A stretch of DNA of 64,000 nucleotides, taken from positions 3,286,001 through 3,350,000 of the forward strand of contig NZ_CP017248.1 of the NCBI RefSeq assembly GCF_001735805.1. Direction: 5' to 3'. The stretch is from Streptomyces fodineus (GTDB taxonomy: Bacteria > Actinomycetota > Actinomycetes > Streptomycetales > Streptomycetaceae). A program made the position numbers and the translations under genes. This document shows positions 51,898 to 61,304 of this stretch, in pieces. Numbering within the stretch: the first letter of the stretch is position 1; each line of letters opens with the position of its first letter. The notes beneath the pieces were generated by a model that worked only from the letters and a program-made list of their open reading frames with translations, did no database searches and had not been told where the DNA came from.

Positions 51898-54800
51898 TCA
51901 AGTAGGTGGGACGGGAGTCTCAGAATGTGAACGAAGGGCACTGCCGCCTCCGATGACAGCGGACACACCCCCTGTGTACACCCCTGAGCCCTTCCCCGCG
52001 AACGCCGGTTCGGCCGGTGCGTGCGGCACGGGATAGTGGCCGGATCCGAGCGCCCGGCGCAGCCGGTACTCGTCCAACGGCCCGGCGAACGCCATGCCCT
52101 GCCCGTGCGTGCAGCCCATCGCGCGCAGCGCGACCACCTGCTCCGGCAGATCGACGCCCTCGGCCACGGACTGCAGCCCGAGATCGCCGGCGATCCGCAG
52201 CAGCCCGCTGGTGATCTTGTGCAGCCGAGCGGACTCGACGACCCCCTCGACCAGGCTGCGGTCGAGTTTCAGGATGTCCACGGGGAGCCTTCTGAGGGCC
52301 GTGATGGCCGCGGAGCCGCTGCCGAAGCCGTCCAGCGCGATCCGCACCCCGAGCCGGCTGAGCACGGTGAGCCGCCGCTCCAGCTCGTCCAGGGAGATCC
52401 GCGGATCGGTGTCGGACAGCTCCAGGACCAGCGCGCCGGGCGGCAGCCCGTGCCGGGTCAGCAGCGCCTCCACCGAACCCAGCGGCATGGAGCGGTCCAG
52501 CAGCCGCCGGGCGCTCATGCGTACCGTCACCGGCACGACGACCCCGGTGGCCGCCCGCTCGGCGGCCTGCTCGACGGCCTCCCGCAGGATCCAGCGGTCC
52601 AGCTCGGCGGTCTTGTCGCCGTCCTCGGTCACCCGCAGGAACTCGGCCGGGGTGAACAGCACCCCCTGCGAGGAACGCCAGCGCGCCTGCGCCGAGACCG
52701 CCGTGATCCGGCCGCCCTCCAGGCACACCACCGGCTGGTGCAGCAGCGCGAACTCGCCGTCGTGCAGTGCGGCGCGCAGCCGGGTGGCCAGCTCCGCCTT
52801 GCGTACGACGTCCTGCTGCATCTGCGGCTTGTACAGCTCGACCCGGCCCTTGCCGGCCGCTTTCGCGCGGTACATCGCGAGGTCGGCGTTGCGCAGCAAC
52901 TCGCCCGCGCCGAGGCCCGGTTCGGCGAAGGCGACGCCGATGGAGGCGTTGACCCGCACGTCCCTGCCGTCGATGGCGTACGGCTGGGAGAGGGTCGCCC
53001 TGAGGCGGTCGGCGAGCTCCAGGATGTTCCGCTCCCGGGCGGCACGGTCACGGGTGCCGTCCCCGACGATCAGGGCCGCGAACTCGTCGCCGCCCAGCCG
53101 GGAGGCGGTGTCCCCCTGCCGGACCGCGTCCTGGAGTCTGCGGGCGGCCTGGACCAGCAGTTCGTCCCCGGCCTGGTGCCCGATCGTGTCGTTGACGGCC
53201 TTGAAGCCGTCCAGGTCGATGAAGAGCACCGCCGTGTTGCGCAGGGCGGGGCCCCGGTCGGTGGCCCGGCGGCCGGAGAGGGCCTGCTGCACGCGCCGGG
53301 TGAACAGGGCGCGGTTGGGCAGGTCGGTCAGCGGGTCGTGCTCGGCGTTGTGCTGCAGCTGGGCCTGCAGGCGCACTCTTTCGGTCACGTCCCGGCTGTT
53401 GAAGATCAGGCCGCCGTGGTGGCGGTTGACGGTCGACTCGACGTTGAGCCAGCCGCCGTCGCCGGACCGGAAGCGGCACTCGATACGGGTGGTGGGTTCC
53501 TCCAGCGGGCTGGCGGCGAGGAAGCGGCGCACCTCGTGCACCACACAGCCCAGGTCCTCCGGGTGGATGAGGCTGGCCAGCTCGCTGCCCACCAGGTCCT
53601 CGGCGGGCCGGCCGTAGACCCCGGCGGCGGCCGGGGAGACGTACCGCAGGATGCCGTTGGGCGCGGCGATCATGATCACGTCGCTGGAGCCCTGCACCAG
53701 GGAGCGGAAGTGGTTCTCCTGCTGCGCCAGTTCCTGGGTGAGGGTGATGTTGTCCAGCAGCATGATGCCCTGCCGGATCACGAGCGCGAGCACGACCATG
53801 CCCGCCGTGATCAGCACGACGTGGTCGGGCCGACGGCCGTCGAGGACGTTGTACAGGATGCCCAGGGTGCACACGGCGGCGGCGAGGTACGGGGTGAGGG
53901 CGGCGAGGGAGCCGGTGAGCGGCCGGCCGGCCGGATACCGGCTGTGATCGCCTCCCGGGGCGGGCACGGACACGTGCGGGTGGGCCGTGCCGCGCTGTCC
54001 GGGCAGGTGCTCGTGGACCACGCGCGTGTGGCCGTCCGGTACGTGCGCCTCCTGCGCTTTCTTGCGGCGGGGCGCCGCCCAGGGAGCGTAGGCGAGCAGC
54101 AGCGAACCGGCGAACCAGCCCGCGTCCAGCAGTTGCCCGGAGCGGTAACTGCTGTGCAGCAGCGGCGAGGTGAACAGCGCGTCGCACATCACGGTCAGCG
54201 CGAGCGCGCCGATCGCGGTGTTCACGGCGGTGCGGTTGCCCGGGGCGCGGCGGAAGTGCAGCGCGAGCACCATGCTGACGAGCACGATGTCGAGCAGCGG
54301 GTACGCCAGCGACAGCGCGGTGTGCGCCACGCTCGGTCCGTCGAACCGGGCGGCCTGGGCGAGCGCGAGGCTCCACGACAGCGTGAGCAGCGAGCCGCCG
54401 ATCAGCCAGGCGTCCAGCGCCAGGCAGATCCAGCCGGCCTTGGTCACCGGCCGTTTGGCGAGCACCAGCAGGCCCACGATGGCGGGCGGCGCGAAGCACA
54501 GGAAGAACAGGTCGGCGTAGGAGGGGCTGGGCACGGGCCGCCCGAGGACGACCTCGTACCACCCCCAGACCGCGTTGCCGAGCGCCGCCATCGCCGAGGA
54601 GAGGGCGAACAGCAGCCAGGCGGAGCGGAAGCGGACGCGCGGGCTGCGGGCGTACAGGAAACAGGAGACGGCGGCGGCACCCGCCGCGGCGCTCAGTCCG
54701 AAGTCGCCCATGATCAGCGCGATTTCGTCCGTACCCCAGCCGAACGCGGCCCCGACGGCGTAGGCCGCGCAGACCAGGGCGAGGACGAGCTGTTCCTTGG

Positions 54801-55095
54801 CGCGGGTGCCCTCACCGGCGGCCGGCCGGCGCAGCGGCGGCGCCTGCTGCGGATGCGGTGCGCGCACCGCTCCGTCGAGGGCGGTGGTCACGGAGGGCGG
54901 CGCGCTCACCGAGGCCTCCCGGTCTGTGCCGCTCCCGGGTCCCGACGGTCCCGGTGTGCTGGGTGCGCATGCCTCCTGCGGGCGCTGTGCCTGCGCTGGT
55001 GGTGGCTGTGGTGGCTGGTGTGGTGACCCCGTCTGCCCGTGGCCGTGCGCCAGGGTCGCCGTCGGCGGCTCCGCCGCGTCGGATCGTTCGTCCAT
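51898..55095 (-). CDS. Membrane GGDEF-EAL protein, likely diguanylate cyclase with degenerate EAL
   Basis: A 1065-residue c-di-GMP signalling protein. A Pro/Gln-rich N-terminus (1-100) precedes a membrane region of about 8-10 helices (about 100-440), a PAS domain (about 465-575, SDVIMIAAPNGILRYVSPAA), a GGDEF domain (about 590-750) and an EAL domain (about 765-1010). The GGDEF motif is intact (SRLGGDEFAAL), and FIDLDGFKAVNDTIGHQAGD is normal, so synthesis of c-di-GMP is expected. The EAL domain has lost key residues: EAL is read as AQA in ITAVSAQARWR, the VNLS Asn is Arg (VRMSARRL) and DDFG is DGFG (ALDGFGSGS). It is probably not a phosphodiesterase. I believe this is the S. coelicolor SCO5511-type protein but am unsure which cdg name applies. 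Confidence 0.9.
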   Translation of the reverse strand: MDERSDAAEPPTATLAHGHGQTGSPHQPPQPPPAQAQRPQEACAPSTPGPSGPGSGTDREASVSAPPSVTTALDGAVRAPHPQQAPPLRRPAAGEGTRAKEQLVLALVCAAYAVGAAFGWGTDEIALIMGDFGLSAAAGAAAVSCFLYARSPRVRFRSAWLLFALSSAMAALGNAVWGWYEVVLGRPVPSPSYADLFFLCFAPPAIVGLLVLAKRPVTKAGWICLALDAWLIGGSLLTLSWSLALAQAARFDGPSVAHTALSLAYPLLDIVLVSMVLALHFRRAPGNRTAVNTAIGALALTVMCDALFTSPLLHSSYRSGQLLDAGWFAGSLLLAYAPWAAPRRKKAQEAHVPDGHTRVVHEHLPGQRGTAHPHVSVPAPGGDHSRYPAGRPLTGSLAALTPYLAAAVCTLGILYNVLDGRRPDHVVLITAGMVVLALVIRQGIMLLDNITLTQELAQQENHFRSLVQGSSDVIMIAAPNGILRYVSPAAAGVYGRPAEDLVGSELASLIHPEDLGCVVHEVRRFLAASPLEEPTTRIECRFRSGDGGWLNVESTVNRHHGGLIFNSRDVTERVRLQAQLQHNAEHDPLTDLPNRALFTRRVQQALSGRRATDRGPALRNTAVLFIDLDGFKAVNDTIGHQAGDELLVQAARRLQDAVRQGDTASRLGGDEFAALIVGDGTRDRAARERNILELADRLRATLSQPYAIDGRDVRVNASIGVAFAEPGLGAGELLRNADLAMYRAKAAGKGRVELYKPQMQQDVVRKAELATRLRAALHDGEFALLHQPVVCLEGGRITAVSAQARWRSSQGVLFTPAEFLRVTEDGDKTAELDRWILREAVEQAAERAATGVVVPVTVRMSARRLLDRSMPLGSVEALLTRHGLPPGALVLELSDTDPRISLDELERRLTVLSRLGVRIALDGFGSGSAAITALRRLPVDILKLDRSLVEGVVESARLHKITSGLLRIAGDLGLQSVAEGVDLPEQVVALRAMGCTHGQGMAFAGPLDEYRLRRALGSGHYPVPHAPAEPAFAGKGSGVYTGGVSAVIGGGSALRSHSETPVPPT

Positions 55096-55293
55096 AGGCC
55101 GTGCATCGCCCGTCGCCCCCCTCGAAATTCTGAAATATCCATCCCCGGCGCCGAACGTCGACGGCGCAGCCCCTGTCGGGACGATACACCAGGATCGTCA
55201 CTCAGGGACATAGCTTCTCTACGCTCCGTGACGACCAGCGGGGATGCGGGTACGGGCCGCGTCCGAGGGGTTGCGGAGGGTGCCTAAAGCCGC

Positions 55294-56247
55294 CTACGCC
55301 CCCGTGGTGAGAACCACGTTCCGCAGGGGCTCGTGGTTCACGAACCGGGTCAGCTGGTCCACGAGCAGCCGCTTCGCACGGGGCAGGAAGGCCGAGCTGG
55401 GCCCGCCCACGTGCGGGCTGATGAGCACGCCCGGGGCCTGCCAGAGCGGGTGTCCGGGCGGCAGCGGCTCGGGATCGGTGACGTCCAGGGCCGCGGTGAT
55501 CCGGCCGGTCCGAAGCTCCGCGAGCAGCGCCTTGGTGTCCACGACGGGACCGCGCGCCACGTTCACGAGCAGCGCCCCGTCCTTCATCCGCGCCAGGAAC
55601 TCGGCATCCACAAGCCCCCTCGTCTCCTCCGTCAAGGGCGTGGAGAGGATCACGACATCGGCTTGTGGAAGCAGAGAGGGCAATTCGGTGAGCGGATGCA
55701 CCAGACCGCGCGCCGTGGTGCGCTCAGAGCGCGCGACGCGCGCCACCCGCGCGAGTTCAAAGGGCGCGAGCCGGTCTTCGATGGCGGCGCCGATGGAGCC
55801 GTAGCCGACGATGAGGACGGACCTGTCGGCGAGGGCGGGGCGGAACTCGCTCTGCCAGCGCTCCTGTTGCTGGGCACGGACGAAACCGGGGATGCCGCGC
55901 AGCGAGGCGAGGGTCAGGGTGAGCGCGAGCTCGGCGGTGCTCGCCTCGTGCACCCCGCGCGCGTTGCACAGCCGTACGCCCGGCCGGATGGCCGGCAGCC
56001 GCGTGGTGACGTCGTCGACACCGGCGGTCAGCGTCTGGATGACCTGGACGCCGGTCAGCTGCTCCAGGGGGCGCACCCGGACCGGCAGAGGCTTCATGTA
56101 CGGCACGACGTACAGGACGCAGTCCGCCGGATCGCCGGGAAAGGCCTGCTCACCATTCTCGCCCCCGTCCCAGAACAGGTACCGGGGCCCCTCGGGAAGT
56201 CCCTCGATCTCCTCCGGCGCCAGGGGAAGCCACACGTCTTCAGTCAT
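55294..56247 (-). CDS. D-isomer-specific 2-hydroxyacid dehydrogenase
   Basis: A 317-residue NAD(P)-dependent dehydrogenase. The nucleotide motif is SVLIVGYGSIGAAIEDRLAP; catalytic Arg is in VARGPVVDTKAL, Glu in DVTDPEPLPPGHPLW and His in SPHVGGPSS. The substrate-binding half begins LPEGPRYLFWDGG. The precise substrate (glyoxylate, hydroxypyruvate or another 2-oxo acid) is unknown. It is divergent from the aldo/keto reductase gene. Confidence 0.92.
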   Translation of the reverse strand: MTEDVWLPLAPEEIEGLPEGPRYLFWDGGENGEQAFPGDPADCVLYVVPYMKPLPVRVRPLEQLTGVQVIQTLTAGVDDVTTRLPAIRPGVRLCNARGVHEASTAELALTLTLASLRGIPGFVRAQQQERWQSEFRPALADRSVLIVGYGSIGAAIEDRLAPFELARVARVARSERTTARGLVHPLTELPSLLPQADVVILSTPLTEETRGLVDAEFLARMKDGALLVNVARGPVVDTKALLAELRTGRITAALDVTDPEPLPPGHPLWQAPGVLISPHVGGPSSAFLPRAKRLLVDQLTRFVNHEPLRNVVLTTGA

Positions 56248-56323
56248 GGCAGGGAGGCTATGTCAGGCACGCGCGCGTGCAGAGGTTAGGTTGGGGGCCG
56301 GGCAGAGGGAGGTTCACGAGCAG

Positions 56324-57322
56324 GTGGAGCGCAGGACGATCGGCGCGGGGGCGCTCGCGGTGGGGGCCGTCGGACTCGGGTGCATGCCGATGAGCTGGGC
56401 GTACAGCGGGTCGCGGCAGCGGGGTGACGAGTCGGTCAGGGCCGTGCACCGGGCGCTGGACGTGGGCTCGACTCTGCTGGACACGGCGGACATGTACGGC
56501 CCGTTCACCAATGAGCTGCTGCTCGGGCGGGTGCTCAAGGAGCGGCGCTCCGAGGCCTTCGTGTCCACGAAGGTGGGTCTGCTGGTGGGCGAGCAGCACA
56601 TCGTGGCCAACGGCCGCCCGGGCTATGTGAAGCGGGCCTGCGACGCCTCGCTGCGGCGCCTGCAGACGGATGTGATCGACCTCTACCAGCTGCACCGCGC
56701 CGACCCCGAGGTCCCGGTCGAGGAGACGTGGGGCGCGATGGCGGATCTCGTCCGGGCGGGCAAGGTGCGGGCGCTGGGTCTGTGTGCGGTGGGGGCGCGC
56801 GGTGGCCGCCGCTCGGGGGCCGGGCTGCACGACACGACCCTGCGCCAGCTGCAGCGGGTGCAGCAGGTGTTCCCGGTGGCCGCGGTGGAGGCGGAGCTGT
56901 CGGTGTGGTCGCCGGAGGCCCTGCAGGCGCTGCTGCCGTGGTGCGAGGCGCGGGGCGTGGGTTTCCTCGCGGCGATGCCGCTGGGCAACGGCTTCCTGAC
57001 CGGCACGCTGACACCGGGCGAGGGCTTCGAACCGGATGACCTGCGCGCCCGCCACCCCCGCTTCACGGCCGAGATGATGGCGGCCAACCAGCCGATCGTC
57101 GCGGGCCTGCGCCGCATCGCCCACCGCCACGGCGACGACATCACCCCGGCCCAGGTGGCCCTGGCCTGGGTCCTGACCCGCGGCCGCCATGTGATCGCCC
57201 TCCCGGGCACGAAGCAGGAGCGGTGGGCCGCGCAGAACGCGGCGGCGGCCGGCCTGCGCCTGACCGAGGAGGACTTGGCGGAGGTGTCGCGGCTGCCGGG
57301 GGCGCAGGGGTCCTGGGACTGA
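56324..57322 (+). CDS. Aldo/keto reductase
   Basis: A 332-residue NADPH-dependent oxidoreductase with TIM-barrel fold. The catalytic tetrad is visible: Asp and Tyr in LLDTADMYGPF, Lys in FVSTKVGL and His in YQLHRADPEVPVEET. The C-terminal cofactor block is HVIALPGTKQERWAAQN. It belongs to the group of PLP phosphatase-like/aldehyde reductases with a MSW-containing start (GLGCMPMSWAYSG). I chose GTG 56324 with GGAGG eleven bases upstream. The open frame upstream overlaps the divergent gene and is not used. Confidence 0.9.
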   Translation: MERRTIGAGALAVGAVGLGCMPMSWAYSGSRQRGDESVRAVHRALDVGSTLLDTADMYGPFTNELLLGRVLKERRSEAFVSTKVGLLVGEQHIVANGRPGYVKRACDASLRRLQTDVIDLYQLHRADPEVPVEETWGAMADLVRAGKVRALGLCAVGARGGRRSGAGLHDTTLRQLQRVQQVFPVAAVEAELSVWSPEALQALLPWCEARGVGFLAAMPLGNGFLTGTLTPGEGFEPDDLRARHPRFTAEMMAANQPIVAGLRRIAHRHGDDITPAQVALAWVLTRGRHVIALPGTKQERWAAQNAAAAGLRLTEEDLAEVSRLPGAQGSWD

Positions 57323-57415
57323 GCCGGTCCCGGATCGGTCGTGAAGGAGCGGGAGCCCGGGCGGGCCGGAGGTGACGTAGCGCTCGCCGGACCGTTCACG
57401 CCGATCCGGGTCCGA

Positions 57416-57625
57416 TCAGGGTCCTTCTTCCGGGCTCTCTTGCGGCTTCGTCCCGGCCGGTGACGGCTGCGGCAGGCGTATGACCGCCTTCCCGGAGGAC
57501 AGGTCTATGGGCCCCCGTCCGGGGTCGTTGTCGCCGACGTCCTCACGGGTCAGCTTCAGGCGGTTCTGTTCGTCCCGGGTGTGTTTGCGGCCCGGTGCGA
57601 ACAGTTCCTCGAAGGCGTTGAACAC
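57416..57625 (-). CDS. DUF6191 small protein
   Basis: A 69-residue protein: FNAFEELFAPGRKHTRDEQN, then RLKLTREDVGDNDPGRGPID and a Pro-rich end. It matches a small Streptomyces family of unknown function with the conserved FEELFxPGxKHTxDE and GRGPIDLxSG. GTG 57625 has GGGAGG immediately upstream. It is 49 bases downstream of the LuxR gene on the same strand. Confidence 0.75.
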   Translation of the reverse strand: MFNAFEELFAPGRKHTRDEQNRLKLTREDVGDNDPGRGPIDLSSGKAVIRLPQPSPAGTKPQESPEEGP

Positions 57626-57674
57626 GGCCCCTCCCCCGCTTTCTCCCCCTTGCGGCTTTTCTTCAGCGTAGGTC

Positions 57675-60600
57675 TCAGCCCGCCGTTCGGGCAGTGAGCG
57701 TCTCGGCCGGGAACAGCCCCAGCCGGTGTGCCACCGCCGCCGCCTCACCGCGGCCGGAGACGCCGAGCTTGCTCAGGATGTTGGAGACGTGGACGCTCGC
57801 GGTCTTCGGGGAGATGAACAGTTCCTCGGCGATCTGGCGGTTGGTGCGGCCGGCCGAGACCAGCCGCAGGACGTCCCGCTCCCGGCTGGTCAGGCCGAGC
57901 GCCGCGGCCGGGTCGGCGGCGGCGAGGGCCTGCCGGGGTGCCCGGGTGAGGGTGAGGCGGGCGCGCTGGGCGAGCCGGGCGACGGCGTCGGCGAGGGACC
58001 GGGCGTCGAGGTGGGCGGCGACCGCCGCGGCCAGCCTGAGCAGTTCGGCGGCGCGGTCGCGTTCCTCGTCGCCGCCGTCGGCGAGGAGTGCTCCGGCGAG
58101 GCGGTGGCGGACCCGGGCGAGTTCGTAGGGGCGGTCCAGGCACTCGAAGGCGGTGACGACCTGCGACCAGTCGTCGGCGGTGTCGGTGCCCTTCGCGCGG
58201 CGCAGTTCGGCGCGGGTCCACTGCTCGTAGGCCCGCCAGAGCGGGACGCCGGTGGTGAGGGTCCGTACGGCTTCGCCGAGGCGGTCGAGGATCCCGGCGC
58301 GGCCGGGTTCGGCGGCGGGCAGGGAGCGGGCCTCGGCCTCCGCGGTGGCGGCGGCCCGCAGCAGCGGCCAGCCGTAGCGCTGGGTGCCGGGTGGGAATCC
58401 GGCGTCCAGGGCCTGGAGCAGTTCGGCGCGGGCGTCGGCGATGCGGCCCTCCTCGGCGGCGACACCGAGGGCGACCCGGGCCAGGGGCAGGGAGAGCTGG
58501 GGCATGGGGTCGTGGGTGCCGTAGTGGGCGCGGGCGGCGGCGAGTCGGCGGCTCGCCTCGGCGAGGTCGCCCCGGGCCAGGGCGAGATGGGCCAGGCGCA
58601 GGGCGCCCTGGCCGCGCGGCTTGGCACTGTGGCCGACCCGGGTGGCGTGGCCGGCGGTCTCGGCGGCCTCCGCCCAGTCGCCGAGCGAGTAGAGCGCCTC
58701 GGACAGGTTGCCCCGTATCCATGACTCGGCGTCCATCTGCCCGTGGGCGCGGGCGAAGGCGATGCCCTCGCGCAGGAGGGGGACGGCCTCCCGGTCACGG
58801 CCTATGCTCTGCAGCTCGGACGGCAGATTCACATAGGCGCGGCCCGCGACATAATGCACACCCTCGGCGAGGGTGTCCCGCAGCACCTGCCGCATCTCCG
58901 CCAGGCCGGTCTCGGTGTCGCCCGCGTCCACCTTGAGGCCGCCGAGGGTGAGGCGGGCGTGCAGTTCGATGTCGCGGGCGCCGACCATGTGCGCGTATTC
59001 CACGGCCCGCTCGGCGGCGGCGAAGGCCTCGCGTCCGGGACGGTGCAGCATGGACCAGCCGGCGGCCAGGGCCAGCACCTCGGCGTGCACCTCGGACGGC
59101 GGCAGGCCACGCACCAGGTCCTGGGCGGTGGCCAGTTCCTGCCAGCCGTCACCGCGGGCCAGGGCCTGGACGAGCCGGGAGCGCTGCACCCAGAACCAGG
59201 CGGCGCGCAGGGGGTCCGGGTCGTCCTCGAGGAGGCGCAGGGCCCGCTTGGTGATCTTCAGCGCGCGTTCGCGTTCCCCGCCGAAGCGGCCCGCCACCGC
59301 GGCCTCGGCCATCAGGTCGAGATAGCGCAGCGGGGTGGCCGGGTCGCAGCCGCACGGAGGGTAGACCTCGGTGTAGTCGACCGGGCGCAGGGCGGAGCGC
59401 ACCTCCTCCGGGACGTTGTCCCACAGCTCCATCGCCCGCTCCAGGAGCCCGAGTTGCTCGGTGTAGGCGTGCCGGCGGCGGGCCACGACGGAGGCGTCCA
59501 GGACGGCGGGCAGGGCCTTGGCGGGGTCGTGGGCGTGGTACCAGTAACTGGCCAGGCGCATCACGCGCGCGTCGGCGGGGACGAGCGTGGGGTCGGCCTC
59601 CAGGGCTTCGGCGTAGCGGCGGTTGAGCCGGGAGCGTTCGCCGGGCAGCAGATCGTCGGCGACGGCCTCGCGGACCAGGGAGTGCCGGAAGCGGTAGCCG
59701 TCGCCGGCCGGGGTGACGGTGAGGATGTTGGCGCCGACGGCGGCTCGCAGCGCCTCGATGAGGTCGTCCTCGCCGAGCTGGGCGACGGCGGCGATCAGCC
59801 GGTACTCCACGGTGGAGCCGCCCTCGGCGACGACCCGGGCGACCCGCTGGGCGCTCTCGGGCAGCGCCTCGACCCGGACCAGGAGCAGGTCGCGCAGGGA
59901 GTCGGTGAGTCCGGCGCAGCAGCCGTCGCAGGCGGCGACGGCGAGTTCCTCCACGAAGAAGGCGTTGCCGTCGGAGCGTTCGAAGATCTCGTCGACCTGG
60001 GCGGGGTCCGGTTCGGCGGCGCGGATGCCGGCGATCTGACGGCCGACCTCGGCGCGGGTGAAACGGGCGAGTTCGATACGGCGGACGGTGCGCAGCCGGT
60101 CGAGTTCGGCGAGCAGGGGGCGCAGCGGGTGGCGGCGGTGGATGTCGTCGGAGCGGTAGCTGGCGAGGACGAGGAGGCGGCCGGCGCGCAGGGTGCGGAA
60201 GAGGAAGGCGAGCAGGTGGCGGGTGGAGGCGTCGGCCCAGTGCAGGTCCTCCAGGACGAGCACGACCGGGTGCTCGGCGGCGACCCGTTCCAGCAGCCGG
60301 GCGGTGAGTTCGAAGAGGCGGGCCATGCCCTGCTCGTCGTGGCGGCCGGCGCCGGCCTCGCCCAGGTCGGGCAGGAGGCGGGCCAGTTCCTCCTCCTGGC
60401 CCCGCGCGGCGGCGGCGAACTCCTCGGGCAGGGCGTCGCGCAGGGCGCGCAGCGCGGTGGAGAACGGGGCGAACGGCAGCCCGTCGGCGCCGATCTCCAC
60501 ACAGCCGCCGACGGCGACGACCGCGTGCCGGCCGGCGGCCGTGGCGAACTCCTCGACGAGGCGGGTCTTGCCGACCCCGGCCTCGCCGCCGAGCAGCAGC

Positions 60601-60713
60601 GCCTGGGGCTCGCCGGCGCGGGCGCGGGCGAGCGCGACGTTCAAGGTGTCCAACTCATCGGTGCGGCCGACGAACACGGGACTGACGGACCTGGTCTCCA
60701 CGGGCCCGAGCAT
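57675..60713 (-). CDS. Large AAA-type LuxR-family (LAL) transcriptional regulator
   Basis: A 1012-residue regulator. N-terminal AAA/ATPase with Walker A LLGGEAGVGKTRLVEE (about 42-50) and Walker B VVLVLEDLHWADA (about 165-178), a long middle part with TPR-like helical repeats (about 420-900), and a C-terminal LuxR HTH (LTSRERDVLRLVSAGRTNRQ, then IAEELFISPKTASVHVSNIL). This is the LAL/MalT architecture: ATP- and ligand-dependent activation. ATG 60713 was chosen because GAGG lies eight bases upstream and the usual FVGRxDEL begins soon after. The frame is open further upstream but encodes only a translated repeat. The upstream repeats may be its own binding sites. Confidence 0.88.
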   Translation of the reverse strand: MLGPVETRSVSPVFVGRTDELDTLNVALARARAGEPQALLLGGEAGVGKTRLVEEFATAAGRHAVVAVGGCVEIGADGLPFAPFSTALRALRDALPEEFAAAARGQEEELARLLPDLGEAGAGRHDEQGMARLFELTARLLERVAAEHPVVLVLEDLHWADASTRHLLAFLFRTLRAGRLLVLASYRSDDIHRRHPLRPLLAELDRLRTVRRIELARFTRAEVGRQIAGIRAAEPDPAQVDEIFERSDGNAFFVEELAVAACDGCCAGLTDSLRDLLLVRVEALPESAQRVARVVAEGGSTVEYRLIAAVAQLGEDDLIEALRAAVGANILTVTPAGDGYRFRHSLVREAVADDLLPGERSRLNRRYAEALEADPTLVPADARVMRLASYWYHAHDPAKALPAVLDASVVARRRHAYTEQLGLLERAMELWDNVPEEVRSALRPVDYTEVYPPCGCDPATPLRYLDLMAEAAVAGRFGGERERALKITKRALRLLEDDPDPLRAAWFWVQRSRLVQALARGDGWQELATAQDLVRGLPPSEVHAEVLALAAGWSMLHRPGREAFAAAERAVEYAHMVGARDIELHARLTLGGLKVDAGDTETGLAEMRQVLRDTLAEGVHYVAGRAYVNLPSELQSIGRDREAVPLLREGIAFARAHGQMDAESWIRGNLSEALYSLGDWAEAAETAGHATRVGHSAKPRGQGALRLAHLALARGDLAEASRRLAAARAHYGTHDPMPQLSLPLARVALGVAAEEGRIADARAELLQALDAGFPPGTQRYGWPLLRAAATAEAEARSLPAAEPGRAGILDRLGEAVRTLTTGVPLWRAYEQWTRAELRRAKGTDTADDWSQVVTAFECLDRPYELARVRHRLAGALLADGGDEERDRAAELLRLAAAVAAHLDARSLADAVARLAQRARLTLTRAPRQALAAADPAAALGLTSRERDVLRLVSAGRTNRQIAEELFISPKTASVHVSNILSKLGVSGRGEAAAVAHRLGLFPAETLTARTAG

Positions 60714-60765
60714 CGCACGAGCCTCGGACAGCAGGGCACCGGTTTTCCACGGGTCCGGTGCGATC

Positions 60766-60840
60766 GTCGTACCGGCGACCGGGAGGGTCGTACCAACGGA
60801 CGGAAGGGTCGTACGACTGGGGTGGGCAGTCGTACGACCC
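60766..60840. promoter_or_regulatory. Cluster of GTCGTAC repeats upstream of the LuxR gene
   Basis: GTCGTACC occurs at about 60766 and 60787, and GGGTCGTACGACT (60806-60818) and AGTCGTACGACCC (60828-60840) form a perfect 13-bp inverted repeat around a 9-nt loop. Together they make repeated palindromic GTCGTACGAC sites 50-130 bases before the LuxR start. The large hairpin could also terminate the small gene at 60917. Confidence 0.5.
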
Positions 60841-60916
60841 TGGTCCGGCAGGTCCGGTGGGCGGCCGACCCCCGTACGGCCACCCTCCGTCCCGGCCCCG
60901 TCCGCGTGTGCGGTGG

Positions 60917-61108
60917 TCACGCGGTGCGCGGGATCCGGTGCCGGCGGGGGCGGTCGGTATGGGACTCGGCCACCGCGCCGTCGTGGCCGGCCGAGGCGGT
61001 GCGGCGGGCGGCGCGGTGGGCCCGGGCGACCTCGCGGGCCAGGCGCTCGTCCTCGGCCTCGCGGATCAGCTGGGCGGAGCGCATCTTGTGGTACTCGATC
61101 TCGATCAT
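60917..61108 (-). CDS. Small conserved charged protein
   Basis: A 63-residue protein beginning MIEIEYHKMRSAQLIREAED, with a helical Arg/Ala-rich middle (ERLAREVARAHRAARRTAS) and a His/Arg-rich end. ATG 61108 has GAAGGA six bases upstream. I recall similar short proteins in many Streptomyces with the same start, of unknown role. It precedes the LuxR gene on the same strand. Confidence 0.7.
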   Translation of the reverse strand: MIEIEYHKMRSAQLIREAEDERLAREVARAHRAARRTASAGHDGAVAESHTDRPRRHRIPRTA

Positions 61109-61241
61109 GACGTGTCCTTCGAGGAGAGCCGGTGTCGTGCGTCGCTTTCTGCGATGCCTCCACCTTCGTCTCCCAGGGGGGTGCGCCACATCGGGAGAGT
61201 TCCGCATCTTCGGGCGGCGTACGGGCCGCACGCGCGCGTAA

Positions 61242-61288
61242 GGGGCCTTAGGGAGTCCATAAGGTGCTCATGGATTCCCTAGGGCCCC
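61242..61288 (-). terminator. Large hairpin after the membrane protein gene
   Basis: Nineteen-base arms (GGGGCCTTAGGGAGTCCAT and ATGGATTCCCTAGGGCCCC) pair at 17 positions around a 9-nt loop. The two imperfect pairs are G-U wobbles only in a plus-strand transcript. It lies 17 bases beyond the minus-strand stop at 61305. Confidence 0.65.
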
Positions 61289-61304
61289 TGGGGCCTGCGG
61301 GTTC

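Noticed and set aside
55811..56323. Open frame upstream of the aldo/keto reductase start
   Set aside because: It is antisense to the hydroxyacid dehydrogenase; reductase family sequence begins only near the GTG at 56324.
60714..61163. N-terminal extension of the LuxR protein
   Set aside because: The extension overlaps the small gene at 60917-61108 and mostly translates the GTCGTAC repeats; ATPase family sequence begins after 60713.
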